Part shown: positions 22,860-34,010 of the stretch, in pieces
Layout of the letters: each line of letters opens with the position of its first letter
Numbering within the stretch: the stretch's first letter is position 1
From: Diplolepis rosae
Lineage: Eukaryota > Arthropoda > Insecta > Hymenoptera > Diplolepididae
Direction: 5' to 3'
NCBI GenBank assembly: GCA_030998225.1
Contig: JAPYXD010000680.1
Location: forward strand, 8,556,001 to 8,620,000
DNA: 64,000 nucleotides
Program-made: the position numbers and the translations under genes
The notes under the pieces: model-generated
What the model saw: only the letters and a program-made list of their open reading frames with translations
Told to the model about the DNA's origin: nothing
Databases searched by the model: none

Positions 22860-23850
22860 AGTCTGTGTCTTCGTAGGGTAGGGCGCTCCCAGCGGTGTCT
22901 GGGTCCGCGCCCTGCCTTCAGGACCCCGGCCATGGCGGTATCCAGGGGGCCGGGGTTTCGGGTTTGTCGTTCGGTCGGTCGGTTATAACAAAAAGAGGGG
23001 GAGGAAGGGGTGGTCTCGCGTGATTGGTGGGGTCCGGTATTGGTCTTCGTAGCGCGTTCGGTCGGGTTCGGCAGGGTTCGAGTCAGTCAAACATTATTGC
23101 AGTTCGGGTCAAGTTCGCGCGGAAATGCCCGGGTCAAGTTTCGGTCAAGCGCGGGTCTAGTTCGCGCGGAAATGTCGGGGTCAAGTTACGGTCAAGTGCG
23201 GGTCAAGTTCGCGCGGAAATGTCCGGGTCAAGTGCGGGTGTGTCGTCCTCACCCAGGGATGTCGGGGCCAGGGTCAGTCAGGTGCGCCTGAAGCTGATTC
23301 CCGGCCCATGTCGAAAGCCGACCATGGGGGAACCTATTCGTCGGTGTTCGACACGGCATCCTCTGGGGATTAGTCCGGTCGAGGTGGGTTGCCACATCCC
23401 GGTGAAGCCTGAGCAGCACCTAGTCAGGGGAACCTGAAGCTAAGTGCCCGGCTCGCACCGAGAACTGGCCATGGGAGCGCTCATTCGCCAGTGCTCGGTC
23501 CGGCTCCACCGGGAAGTCGGAGGGTGCTTGGAGATACCTCTCTGTGGGAGTGCCCACTAGGAGAGGCATCTCCGGGCCGCTCGCCCAATGCGACGCTCTG
23601 GTGTGACCCTGCTCGCCGCCCCGGGCCAACTGCCCTTTCTCGGCTTATCAGCCTTCCCTTTATACCCATCCGCGCGTGGTGGGGGAAGGCAGAGAGTAGT
23701 AGGGGTCGCTGCTGCGCGCGCTGGTCGGTATGCTGGTGAGGGAGAATGTGACTGAGTGTGCTGCCGAGCACAGTCCGTCACAAGATGACCGGCAATCGAA
23801 AGACCCAGGCTCGAATCCCAGCACGGTCGAATGCGTCGCTTTTTCCACAG
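22860..23850. other. GC-rich probable retroelement fragment
   Basis: About 1 kb that is strikingly GC-rich against AT-rich flanks. It includes a purine tract at 22990-23010 and a 47-bp tandem repeat. Overlapping ORFs on both strands are a by-product of high GC. It could be LTR or untranslated sequence of a retroelement, but nothing diagnostic is visible. Confidence 0.4.
23098..23244. repeat. 47-bp tandem repeat, about three copies
   Basis: TTCGCGCGGAAATG starts at 23114, 23161 and 23208, an exact 47-bp period. Each unit also holds CGGGTCAAGT and CGGTCAAG words. Confidence 0.9.
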
Positions 23851-24489
23851 AACGATTTGAAATTCTTTATTATTTTCAATAATGTACTCCTACTAATTCT
23901 AATCAAGTTCTTCATGTTTAAATTATGATGTTAAATTATTTTTACTAGGCGTTTTGAAATGTTTAATTGATATCATATAATGTAACTTTAATATTTTTAG
24001 ATTTGATAAATGTGTTAAATAGTGGATATCAACATTTGTTTCGCCTTGTTCATACATAGAAACTACGGAAGATCAAACATAAGAATCATGATAAACTAAC
24101 ATATCTTGTCCTAACATTCACAATGAAAACGGAAAAGAAAACTCAAGTATTTAAAATTTAAGAAAAATGTTCTCACCAAAAATATTCAAATTAAAAAAAT
24201 TGTTTGTTAGCCCTCCTTTTCTAGATCCAGAATAATAATTAATTTTTGTTACAAAAAAATATATTGTGTTAAAAAAAATAACTAATTTGAATAAAACAAA
24301 TCCCTTCCTAAAATTGCTTGTTTCATTTTATTTGTTATTTCGATTTGAAAAAAGTTATCGTTTCAACGATAATATTCAATAAAAAAATATTTTGTGATTG
24401 AAGAACTCTTTTTTTGACCCTATAGCTAGCAAATTAGTTTGATTAAGAATAATTTTATTTCATTTTAATAATCTTTCTTCTGAGTATAA

Positions 24490-24720
24490 AGAAACGCCGC
24501 GACAGATTGATAGGACACACACTTAGGCATGAGGGACTGGCAGGAAAAATTCTAGAAGGTACAGTAGACGGTCGCAAAAGGAAAGGGAAACAAAGATTAG
24601 TGTACGTAAAACAAGCTACAGATGATATAGGTTGTAGCGGATAGTGCGAAATGAAAAGACTCGCTTAGGATAGGAACGGATAGAGAGCGCATCAAACAAG
24701 TCTCACGACTGCCGACCATA
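24490..24720 (+). pseudogene. Non-LTR retrotransposon RT C-terminal tail
   Basis: The translation RRDRLIGHTLRHEGLAGKIL, then EGTVDGRKRKGKQRL, then after stops MKRLA-DRNGWRERIKQ. This matches the RR.WIGH..R......EG...GKR.RGRQR...W and MK.LA.DR..WR pattern at the C-terminus of many endonuclease-reverse transcriptases. Two stops. It abuts the 3'UTR of SPH-3 in opposite orientation. Confidence 0.75.
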
Positions 24721-24774
24721 ATAAGACCAACGTTGTAAAATTTTGCAACTTGCAAGATGTTGTACTTTACAAAA

Positions 24775-25023
24775 TTAACCACTGTGTAAGTTTTGTAAGT
24801 CTAAAGATGAGACTGTTGAAGAGGCTAATTTTACAATAGCTGCACTTTCAGCTAGAAAGATCTGTTTTGCGTATACCCTCACGTTTTCAAATATGACAAA
24901 CTCAACAAGTTTTCCTTCCCATTCTTTTTGTATTGAATAAAGTGCAACTCCCGCAATTTTTCCATTCGGAAGATTGTTTGTTAGAGTTTCTTCATTCGTG
25001 ATCAAACCAGCGCCTTCATCATC
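24775..25023 (-). CDS. SPH-3 exon 5 (Ser-site exon, S195 replaced by Glu)
   Basis: Acceptor TTAAG, then DDEGAGLITNEETL, IAGVALYS, LVEFVIFENVRVYAKQIF and a stop at 24775. 249 nt. It is longer at the C-terminus than exon 5 of SPH-1 and includes an inserted NLPNGK segment. Confidence 0.85.
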   Translation of the reverse strand, partial: DDEGAGLITNEETLTNNLPNGKIAGVALYSIQKEWEGKLVEFVIFENVRVYAKQIFLAESAAIVKLASSTVSSLDLQNLHSG

Positions 25024-28000
25024 CTTAATAGAAAAATTTTAATTTTGTTAGTAACGTAATAAGTGATTTATATATAAGTAAAATTAAATATAATACATAT
25101 TACACTAAGGTAAATTACTTGTCATAATAATTATAACAATAAATTCAAAATTATTTTCAAAAATTACGATAAATTGGGTAATTTTGATGCTAATATGTGC
25201 CAGTTTGTGCTATGGATAATTAAAAAAAATTATGCTCACAAAAAAAACTCAAGGCCATAGATTAAACGGATCACGCAATTCAAAAATATCAGTTCATTTT
25301 TATAACTTTTTAATCCATAATATATCTTTTTGAAAATTCAAGAAGAAGAATGAAAGACATTAAGTTAAAATTCCGTTTGAAATATCTGTAGATATTAGTT
25401 TAAGGTTAAAAGAAAAAAATTTCATAAAAAAAAAAATTCAAAATGGTGGACATATTGAGCATCTCCCACGGCTGGTTTTCAGAGTCCGTTCACGCGATTC
25501 AAAATTAACATCAACATCGTATACAAAAACTATTGAACCCATCTACACGAATGTATACACACAGAAGTGCATGAACCTCGAAAATGTATTGAAAAAAAAT
25601 TTTTTAACTGTTTTTTTAATAAAAAGAACTAAGCAAAAACCAACCTTTTTTTGTTTATATGGTTTTGTTGCTAAATTTTGGAAAATTATATAGTTTTTGA
25701 GGTTCACGCACTTGAGACAAGCCTGCTGATTAATTTGATATATCATTTGTATGTTTCAGACTTCCACTTCGGACGGCATCGTGTGAACGGGAAGACGTCT
25801 TTTTTAAAACCAGCCTTGGAAGATGCTCAATATGTCCGCCATTTTGAATTTTTTTTATTTATAAAATGTTTTATTTTAACCTTAAACTAATATCTACAGA
25901 TATTTCAAACGGAATTTTCCTGTCTTTTTCTGTTTCTGTACAATAAAATAAAGAAAATTTACCATTTTTTTAGCTTTTCATAGAGTGCCCCCCTTAATGA
26001 AAGTATGTTAAATTTTTTTTGGTCAAAATTGCAAAAAAATTTTAGAAAAAATAAAACTCGAAGGGTTATTGACAATTATATTTACCTATTAAATTTTCTG
26101 CATAACTATTATCAAAATCAAAAATTAGGTTAACATTCAAAGAAATTTTTTCACGCGGTCTAGTTGATCCATGGCCTCAAGAAAATACTTAAAAAATAAA
26201 TAAATAATGAGAAATTAACAAAGAATAATACTAAGAGAAATTTAGAATAGTTTGTCTCATCTGATTTGCCAACTGTCCATTAGTCATTAGCCTGTTAACT
26301 CCTATGATTTTGTAATTGTTCTCTAATCTGATAAGAAACTTGTGTCCACCAAAAACTAGTAGTTTCCTACTAATTTGTAGTTAAATTCTTTTAATTCAGC
26401 TGGTAGGAGTTTCACTTCTACTAATTCATGTAGGAATTAAATAGTAACTAAATGAATTGATAGAAATTGAACTGGTACTAACTGAATACGTGCAAAATTA
26501 CTAGTTGTTGGTAATATAATGCCTCGAAACTAAAGCAATCAGAAAATTAACAAAAAAAGGATATTTGAAACAATAACTCACGCCTGACAATTTATTTGAC
26601 TAGAACGCGTTAATAAAACTGTCCGAGTGGAAAACTTTTTTATTTTGCAAATTTTAATTTTTTTAAATGTTTCGTACTTCACGTCCAATTTATTTACATT
26701 GTAGAAGTATTACCAAAGTACCATAAATCACACTCTTTTCCCATAAATTATTAATCTTCGAAAATTTTATCGTCATTGATGGTACACTACCGATCAAAAG
26801 TTTAAGTTCACCTGTTATTTGAGCGATTGTCAAAGTGTCTTAAATTTTATAAAAATAAGTTAACATTTTTTTTCGATAAAAACATGAATGTTAATAAAAT
26901 TTCGCATCTAATAATCTGAAGCTGAATGCAAAATGTTAATTTTATCAAAATATATCACAAAAAACGTAAAATTTTGATCTTTTTGGAAAACGTTAATAAC
27001 TTTAAAAATAATCAACATTTTTGAAAGTTTTTGGTCCCGTTTTAAAGGTAAGTCTTCATAGTAATTTGCTAACTGTTCAGGATATTTTCAGAACTTTTTG
27101 CTGGATTTTACTCTGGGGTCAAACATGATACAAAATAGTCGTGAAATTAAAAAATACTTATGTCGGTCAGTAATGTGAAATTACAGCCGGTGACTTTATG
27201 ATTAAAGTATCTAATGTATCCGTTTCTGATTATGCTTGATAGTTAAGAACATAAGAAAGAATTGATGTCAATTGGCGCAGAATGTTTACATGTGGAAATA
27301 AGATTGTTATAATAATGTATTCGAAACGGAATAAGCATCTTAGTTTTGATTATTCCGCAGTTGACATTATTTTTAGTCTCTTACCTCTGAGAAATTGGTT
27401 CCGTCTTTTGGTATTCCACAGAACTGAAATTTCAGTATTTTCAGTTTGTACAAGTTTTTGCATACTCTATTTTTGTATAGTGTGAATTCCTTTCGTTTTA
27501 CTGCACCACGTATAGGATTTCCACTTGATACAGATCTTTCATGTACGCCATAATAACCAACTTTTGATATAGTGCCATCCCCTTTTGTATATGGAGGCGA
27601 CTGAACAGGAATGCATTTGTCTTTCTCGTAAAACTAGAAAAATCATTAAAAATGACAGAAATCCTTGTCTTATATTTCAATGAATCGTATACTAAAAAAT
27701 AAATAGCCGTACCAACCACTTAGTTATTAGTGAGAATATTAAAAAAGTTTAATTCTAAAGTGATTAGACCTCATAAACTCTTGGAGCATTATCGCGCCAC
27801 ATCAAGACCTTTTTGCTACCTTACTTACTATTATTAACCTAACAAATATTTGAAAATTGACAACATAATAAAACGATATTTAAATAAGAGTTCTAGTCAT
27901 TAGAAGTAAATAATAAAAAAGAAATGATATTTTCGTAATGGACATAGAGAATAGAATAGAAGTATACGCGCATGTAAATCTTCTTAACTGCATGGAAAAT

Positions 28001-30609
28001 ATACTTAGAAAAATATTTAGTGTATCAACGAAAATTATTTTATCAACTTACTATTAAAACTGCGATGTCGCAAGCCGAACCTCTTTCTGCATTTTCATTT
28101 AAGAGATTTACTTCTATAACTCTAATTAATCGGCTATTTTCGATATCAATTCCAATTGCAACCCATGGATTATATTTAGTACTTCCTCGAAACTGAGACG
28201 GTGTGATTTTACGAGCTTGGTGGCCAGCAGTTATAGCACACATTGAAGAAATAAGAATTCCAGAGAATACTTTTCGTTCCAGTTCTAAAGAATAATTGAT
28301 CAGTTTTTTACTATATTATATTTATATGAAAGACTTTGACAAAAGGGTAATTCAACACAAGTAACACTTATGCAAAAGTTTGAACTTATTTCTGTGTATA
28401 TTCCCGTAAAGTAATTTTAATACAATATTATTCTTCTCCCTGGAAATCAATTTTTTTTTGCAATTGTACGACAATTTTTCTGCGAGATATCCGACTTTTC
28501 ATTCATAGATATAACAATGAAAATAAAACCAGTCGTAAATTCGACTGCTTGAAGGAAGGTAGGACCTAGTAAAATTGTTTACTTAAAAATAGTATTAGCC
28601 TATCATGATTTCAGATTCGATTTGTAACTCCGTAATCAGAAAATATAAGAACTCAATCTACCATCTGATCACATTTGACCCGGACTGGTTAAAAAGAACA
28701 ACATTTTTATGTATGGCCTTTAGTTCCTTCAGCTAATTTCTTTTTATGGCCTCAATCGACTCATGGCGCATACCCGGAGCGGATATTTGACGTTTGGAAA
28801 CAGGAAAAAGTCACAGGAAGCCAAATCTAGCGAATAAGGTTGCTGAGCAATGACTTTTGTTTCGTGTTTAGTAAAAAATTCAGTCACAATCAGGCTCTCT
28901 AATGCCAACACGACGATTTTCGAGCACAATTTTTTTCACTTTTTCGATGTTATCGTCGTTAGGAGAGGTGGATGGACAACTCGCATGAGGCAAGTTTTCT
29001 ACGACCTCATAACTCTCACTGAATGCTTTTTGCTACTGAAATACTTGCGTTCTCGATAGAGTATACTCCCCAACACACTTCTGCAACATTTTCAATGATT
29101 CCGTAGCCGTAATTCAATTGGAAACACAAAATTTCAAGCAAACTCGTTGTTCAATCTTTTTTTCCACAGTCAAAATCACCAGACAAACTTTTCGCGTCGT
29201 AAACCAATGGCTGACAAACACATACTAATGGATATCTCTGGCTCAAACTTCACATGACTGTCAAAGAAGGTGTTACCAACCTAGAAAAAAACTTTTTACC
29301 GTTTCGATTTATGCGCGCGGTTTAACTGGATCAGTCCGGATCAAATTTGATCAGATGGTATGTTACTGGATAAGACATAACCTTAGGGGCTGCACTTAAA
29401 TTAGGCACCAGAGTTAGGGAGTAGTAAGAACGTCCATTTACGACTGGCGTTTTCATATTGCATCTGTTTTCGTTCCTTAGGTCCAAGTTTTGTTTCTTAC
29501 GCCCCACAGTGGTCCAGAAAACAAAAAACCCTGGCCAAAAGTCGGAAAAAAGACTTTTCAAATGGATGCTTTTAGCATTTTTTTTGTATGAAGTAATATC
29601 CCTAGCATCGTTTTAGGTCATTAGTTTAAGGCAGATGTTTCAACTGTCTCGGATTTTCCAGAATGAATAAGATTAACTTTGAACGTCAAACGTGACGTGT
29701 TTTTTGTAACGAAGAACTGTTTTTTTTCAAAATTACACATTTTCTGAATGGAATAATCGATTTTCATACCTCCAAATGGATTCTACTTTTAAAAAAAAGT
29801 TATATTTAAAAAATTTACCATATTTGTTGAAAACAAAAATTGTTCAAGTATTTACATAACAAATCCCTGCAACATTTTCAGAAAATATTTTCTAAAATGC
29901 TTAGAAAGTGTATGGGTTACATTTTTCCAATGTGCGCCGTTGGCATGCAGCCTACGTTTTCGACATGGCTACTATTCATGTACTAAATTTCAAATTTTCC
30001 ACCGAGTAAGTACAATATTTATACATATTATTAATATAAAATTTTCGTAGTCCATCGAGTCGTAAATGGACACCCTCATAACCGCTCTACAGACATTCTA
30101 AACACTTTTATAGGACGTATTTTGCAAAAAAAATCGTGTGTGCTACGCAGCTCGGACATTTTGGAACTCGACGAATGTATTCAGTCTTTTCTCCAAAACG
30201 CTTGTCTCAGCTCCTAGCAACACAATATATTATTCTTTAAATGAACCTTGCTGGATATAATCAAGATTCTTTTTTACTTTTCAATTCATACAGACATCAG
30301 TATCTTGAAAGTCAGACTTACCGGGACCGCTGAGGTATACTACCGATGCCACGTATGCAATAGTTTCACTAGCAACTGGGTCATTATCAACTTTTCCTTC
30401 CAGTAACGACTTCGATTCTATGAAATAATACGGTATTCAAAACATTATTTATATGAAAAGTGTACGTTACAAACGAGTGATCAATAATTCCTATAATGAT
30501 ACATAATAATTTCAAACAATGAAAAGATATAATTTGTAATATTGATAAAGCTCAACATGCTTACCTATAGCAAGAAAAATATTTATAAAAAAAAAATGAT
30601 GCTGTTCAT
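24775..30609 (-). CDS. SPH-3: secreted non-catalytic serine protease homologue
   Basis: Five exons: 30565-30609, 30322-30417, 28052-28284, 27385-27633 and 24775-25023, all with GT/AG borders and phases 1, 1, 0, 0. Trypsin landmarks: SGILISSMCAITAGH with the His57 equivalent, CDIAVLI with Asp102, GYYGV for GWG, and CKNLYKLKILKFQFCG, whose Cys pair is exactly 14 apart as Cys168-182. The catalytic loop GDSGGPL is DDEGAGL, so Ser195 is Glu. Cys42-58 and Cys191-220 pairs are absent. Length about 290 codons, stop at 24775. The signal exon is one base short in a 10-base homopolymer, so as read the gene is frameshifted; all later exons are open. 3'UTR sequence just after the stop resembles that of SPH-2. 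Confidence 0.85.
25247..26181. repeat. 940-bp palindromic (foldback) element in SPH-3 intron 4
   Basis: Outer ends CTCAAGGCCATAGATTAAAC and its inverse near 26181. Inner arms share TTCCGTTTGAAATATCTGTA, TTCAAAATGG..GACATATTGAGCATC and TCCGTTCACGCGAT in inverted order, so nearly the whole segment can fold. Centre near 25640. Confidence 0.75.
26783..27150. mobile_element. Partial copy of the 17838-18838 Tc1-type element
   Basis: Starts TACACTACCGATCAAAAGTT and shares AAAGTGTCTTAA, AATGTTAATAAAATTT, CAGGATATTTTCAGA and GTCAAACATGATACAAAA with it. The right TIR is missing. Confidence 0.7.
27385..27633 (-). CDS. SPH-3 exon 4
   Basis: 249 nt, exactly as in SPH-1 and SPH-2, between CTAG and GTAAGAG. 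Contains VGYYGVHE, RGAVKRKEFTLYKN and the Cys168/Cys182 pair. Confidence 0.85.
28052..28284 (-). CDS. SPH-3 exon 3
   Basis: 233 nt, acceptor TTTAG, donor GTAAGT. Encodes KVFSGILISSMCAITAGHQ, WVAIGIDI and ACDIAVLI. Confidence 0.85.
28690..29260 (-). pseudogene. Mariner transposase with large internal deletion
   Basis: An N-terminal piece ending EKVKKIVLENRRVGI (from 29020) is joined directly to a C-terminal piece, TEFFTKHETKVIAQQPYSLD LASCDFFLFPNVKYPLR. The latter matches the mariner YSPDLAPCDFFLFP motif with P to L. The catalytic core between is lost. Inside SPH-3 intron 2. Confidence 0.75.
30322..30417 (-). CDS. SPH-3 exon 2
   Basis: 96 nt, acceptor CATAG, donor GTAAGT. Encodes ESKSLLEGKV, then IAYVASVVYLSGP; two codons longer than exon 2 of SPH-2 and SPH-4. 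Confidence 0.8.
30565..30609 (-). CDS. SPH-3 exon 1 (signal peptide, one base short)
   Basis: ATG at 30609, donor GTAAGC at 30559-30564. The exon is 45 nt where SPH-2 and SPH-4 have 46. The shortage falls in a run of ten T (minus strand, about 30587-30596), creating an in-frame stop at codon 9. The downstream half is in the expected frame. Confidence 0.65.
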
Positions 30610-30692
30610 TTTTGCCTGGTTAAAAAGTTTTGCGTTACTTATCACTTTTTTTGGAATCGAAGAGAGACGTATATTTGAGATTACACGTCCCA

Positions 30693-30700
30693 GTTATATG
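30693..30700 (-). promoter_or_regulatory. TATA box of SPH-3
   Basis: CATATAAC, 84 bp upstream of the ATG. Flanks TGAATA and CTGGGACGTG correspond to TGAATGCC and CTGACACG at SPH-4. Confidence 0.6.
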
Positions 30701-30775
30701 TATTCATCTACATACAATACTAGGCATTGTACAGCTGTACACTCGGTTAAAAGATGGTTTTTTTTAATTTTCCAT

Positions 30776-30822
30776 TACTACAAATTACTACATACTACAT
30801 ACTACATACTACATACATACAT
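30776..30822. repeat. ACTACAT tandem repeat
   Basis: About six units of 7 bp, ACTACAT, with minor variation, upstream of the SPH-3 promoter. Confidence 0.85.
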
Positions 30823-31774
30823 TTTGCGACGTCATCTGAAAATGATTATATAGTTTGCACAACAAACAATAATTTATACATCTTTATGATATAATGATAC
30901 TTTGATAACAGATTATCTGATGGAAAGAAAAGAATTATAACTGGAAGGTTTTTAAATGATTAAAAAGATTAGAAATGTAGAAAATTAATAGTTTTTTATC
31001 AATTCATAGAAAATGTTCGCAAACCAATTGATAAAATTTCATTTTCTACCAATTTACTTAGCTTGCATAAAATCACTATATACATTACTAAAAATATAAC
31101 TACCGATTGATTAAATTATTAGAACGTTACTAAAAATTAGTTGAAATCTACTAAGAATTACTCCTAGAAATGTACAAATAACACGTTCTCATGTTGATAT
31201 TTTTCTGTCCTTTTCCAAGAAAGTTAATGATTCTAAAATTTTCTTATACTTTTTGCTTTAAAAAGATTAATCAGACATATATATGAACATGGCATTCGAG
31301 CGGTGTAGGATATGTATTCGTTTATTTTAATTTTATTTTACTGAGTAGTCTACTTTTCAACATGAATTTTCTTCACAACGCCAGTTCATTAATGAGTGGC
31401 TAAAATATCAATTATCAAGACCCAATCCTTCGATTCCATTTTTTCCGTGCGGAAATTGAGAATAGAAACCAACGCACGCAACTCAAGAACTTAGGCTACT
31501 TGCTGAAACTACGCAAATTGGCAGCAGCTGTAGAATACCGGAATGCATGCATGAATATTTAATCTTGTGACCGTGTTATATTTCTCGAATGGATAAAGAA
31601 AATCTCTAAAAAGGTAGTAAATGTCCAATATCGCCCACAAGTAAGAAGCATGTCGCGACCACGAGGAAAGTAGGGAAAAATATGCCTCTGTAAAAAAGGT
31701 TTGGTAGAGCTATAGATTCAATCGGCTATACAGTATAGGGGTTAGTTCTAAGTGTAAATCTCAGTTTTCTATTG
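30823..31774. other. AT-rich intergenic stretch, nothing recognised
   Basis: Between the SPH-3 promoter region and the mariner at 31775. No gene or clear repeat. Confidence 0.45.
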
Positions 31775-32965
31775 GATCTTTAACTTAATTCGTGCGGTTT
31801 TTTTTTCAAAATTTGAACGTTTATTTAAGAAAAACATGTACAATAGTATTATTTAAAGTATTGCCTATATGAAGCTATGACTTTTTCCCATCTTTCTGGC
31901 AATTTGTGGATTCCATCCCAAAAGAACTGCGCCGGCTTGGCGGCCAAGAATGAATCAAGCCAGTTTTTGATACCCTGTTCTGATGTGAACCGTATTCCAG
32001 TGAGGGCGTTCTGCATCGACCAGAACAAATGGTAGTCAGAAGGGACAAGGTCTGGACTATAAAGCGGGTGGGGTAAAACTTCCCATCTACTGTTTTCCAA
32101 ATAGTTCTTAACCGGAATAGCAACATGGGGCCGAGCATTGTCATGATGGCAAATTATTGCCTCGTGTCTGGTCGTATATTCCGGGTGTTTTTCGGCTATT
32201 GCTCTCTTCAAACTGATTAACTGTGTTCGGTAGCGTTCTCCATTGATGGTTTCACCCGGTTTTAGCAGCTCATAATACAACACACCCTTCTGATCCCACC
32301 AAATACAGAGCATTACCCTCGTGCCATGGATATTCGGCTTTGAGGTTGATTTGGCTGGTTGGCCGGGTTTGACATATCATTTTTTGCGCTTGGAGTTGTC
32401 GTAATGGATCCATTTTTCATCACCAGTAACAATTCGATGCAAAAATAACTTCTTTTTGTGGCGTTCCATCAGCACTTCGGATATGCAAAACCGACTTTCA
32501 ACGTCTCTTGGCTTGAGTTCATGTGGAACCCAATTTCCTTGATTTTGAATGTATCCGGCTGCTTTTAAACTTTTTGAAATGGCTGCTTGAGTGACTCCCA
32601 AAGATTGTGCGAGCTCTTCTTGTGTTTGGCAACAATCTTCATCGAGTAATGCTTCCAGTTCTTCATCTTCATACTTTTTTGGTTTCCCAGGACGTTCTTC
32701 GTCTTCTAAGCCAAAATCACCACTTTTAAATCGTGCAAACCACTTTTGGCACGTTCGCTCAGCTAGAGCATGTTCATCATAAACTTCCACCAAAATACGA
32801 TGACTTTCGGCAGCAGTATACTTCATATTAAAGTAATGAAGAAGAAGTCCCCGCAAAAACACTTTTTCAGGCATATTTGAGTGAAAACAAATTATTGTTG
32901 TTTACGCTTCAAATGAATGACATATACTGAAAAAGACGCACAATGACAGTAGCTTTCCAACGCAT
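31775..32965 (-). mobile_element. Mariner element, nearly intact
   Basis: About 1.2 kb. The left end TTAATTCGTGCGGTTTTTTT is mirrored imperfectly by AAAAAGACGCACAATGACAG on the right (about 32930-32950), at the usual mariner TIR positions. Exact ends and the TA duplication are not clear, and the right TIR is diverged. Confidence 0.75.
31849..32874 (-). pseudogene. Mariner transposase with one nonsense codon
   Basis: 342 codons including the stop, the family's usual length. An HTH region at the N-terminus (residues 1-110) includes ERTCQKWFARFKSGDF and GVTQAAISKSL. The linker motif WVPHEL is intact. The catalytic residues are TGDEKW, HHDNARPH and YSPDLVPSDYHLF, with 34 residues between the second and third Asp, the DD34D spacing. 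The sole visible break is a TGA at 32377-32379 after NSKRKK, where the family usually has Trp (TGG), so a single transition inactivated this copy. Confidence 0.92.
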
Positions 32966-33206
32966 GTTCGGAATATTGGAACGATGGAATAATAATCAAG
33001 TTACGCCATCTCTTAGAAAACTGCACAAATTAACCGAATGGACCGAATTGACCGAACCTCTTTTTACGGGATTCCCTATTCACTGTACTAAATCAAATCT
33101 GCAAAAGGTGTGGTTAGTTTATAGAGGCTATCCGGAATCTGAAATAGTTCCATTTATTCAGGAGGTAGTCCGCATCCATTGTATTATATTTATGTTGTTT
33201 AGTTAA
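32943..33206 (+). CDS. Unrecognised short ORF next to the mariner
   Basis: 87 codons with coding-like composition (LTEPLFTGFPIHCTKSNLQK, VWLVYRGYPESEIVPFI). Its first codons overlap the right mariner terminus. No family recognised; it could be a transposon or host-gene fragment. Confidence 0.2.
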   Translation: MTVAFQRMFGILERWNNNQVTPSLRKLHKLTEWTELTEPLFTGFPIHCTKSNLQKVWLVYRGYPESEIVPFIQEVVRIHCIIFMLFS

Positions 33207-33383
33207 GATCCGCTTATGACGTTTTCCGGTGCTCAGACCACGTCCATTTTTTTAGGAGGTACAGAGAATGCATTTACATACGTTGTATGGGACTCGACTA
33301 AAGCAGTACCCACTAAAGTCAAAACTCTCCCTGTTTTGACCGCCAGTTCATGATCCCGGAACTGCAATAGCTTTACTTCAGTA

Positions 33384-34010
33384 TTACCTGCTCCTATCGG
33401 GCCCCCAGCAATCAGCTACCATACGGCCAAACCCGAGACAGCAGTAACACTGGTTCGCCAAAGTCTCCTTGCGGACCCTGTAGGGGGTCCACCCGATCTT
33501 AATGTGGGTCAACTTTAGAGGTTTCAGGGCCCGCGCCTCCAACATTAGGAAATTCGCTTTTCTGTTATTCCTAAAAAGTCTCTTAGTTACAGATACCTTC
33601 AGGTCTGGCACGGATCCATGGTTGAAAAAGCAAGTACAGCCTCTTCGACATCCTGAGCTTTAATGCTGGGATCTATGTCCACAATCTTCATCTCAATCCT
33701 GGAGATGAGGTGACAGACAAACCCACTCGCAACAATTACCTCTTTTTGAGTTAGAGTCTAGCCGCCTTCTGTCCTCCTTGGAATATTTAAGCTCCATCAA
33801 AAGGTCTTCAGAGCGCGTCTTCTTGATGCTCTGGATTTGCACGCCCAGTACCACTCCTTCAGATCCTTTAAAATGGCCATATAGTTCACTTCTCTATGGG
33901 TTTTATAAGCACCGTTTCTCGATGAACACGTCTTGGCCGAACCTCCACCTATTTCTCGTTCTCAACCTCTTCGTTTTTCTACCACACGGAGGAAAGTTTG
34001 GTGGAACCGC
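33384..34010 (-). pseudogene. R1-like LINE gag fragment
   Basis: Pieces VVLGVQIQSIKKTRSEDLLM, SVTKRLFRNNRKANFLMLEA, LKLTHIKIGWTPYRVRKE and the degenerate knuckle QCYCCLGFGRMVADCWGPDRS follow the order of R1-clade gag proteins. Interrupted by stops. Distinct in sequence from the gag at 21215-21585. Confidence 0.7.

Noticed and set aside
22334..22990. Possible solo LTR (TGTGACATCC...TTATAACA)
   Set aside because: TG...CA ends are present but the flanks show no 5-bp duplication and no second copy or internal region supports it.
23795..23825. tRNA-like B-box (GGCTCGAATCC)
   Set aside because: The flanking bases do not form a T-stem and no A-box, anticodon arm or acceptor pairing is visible.
23010..23848. 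Several overlapping ORFs of 60-137 codons
   Set aside because: Open frames on both strands follow from high GC and few stops; no recognisable domains and the tandem repeat dominates.
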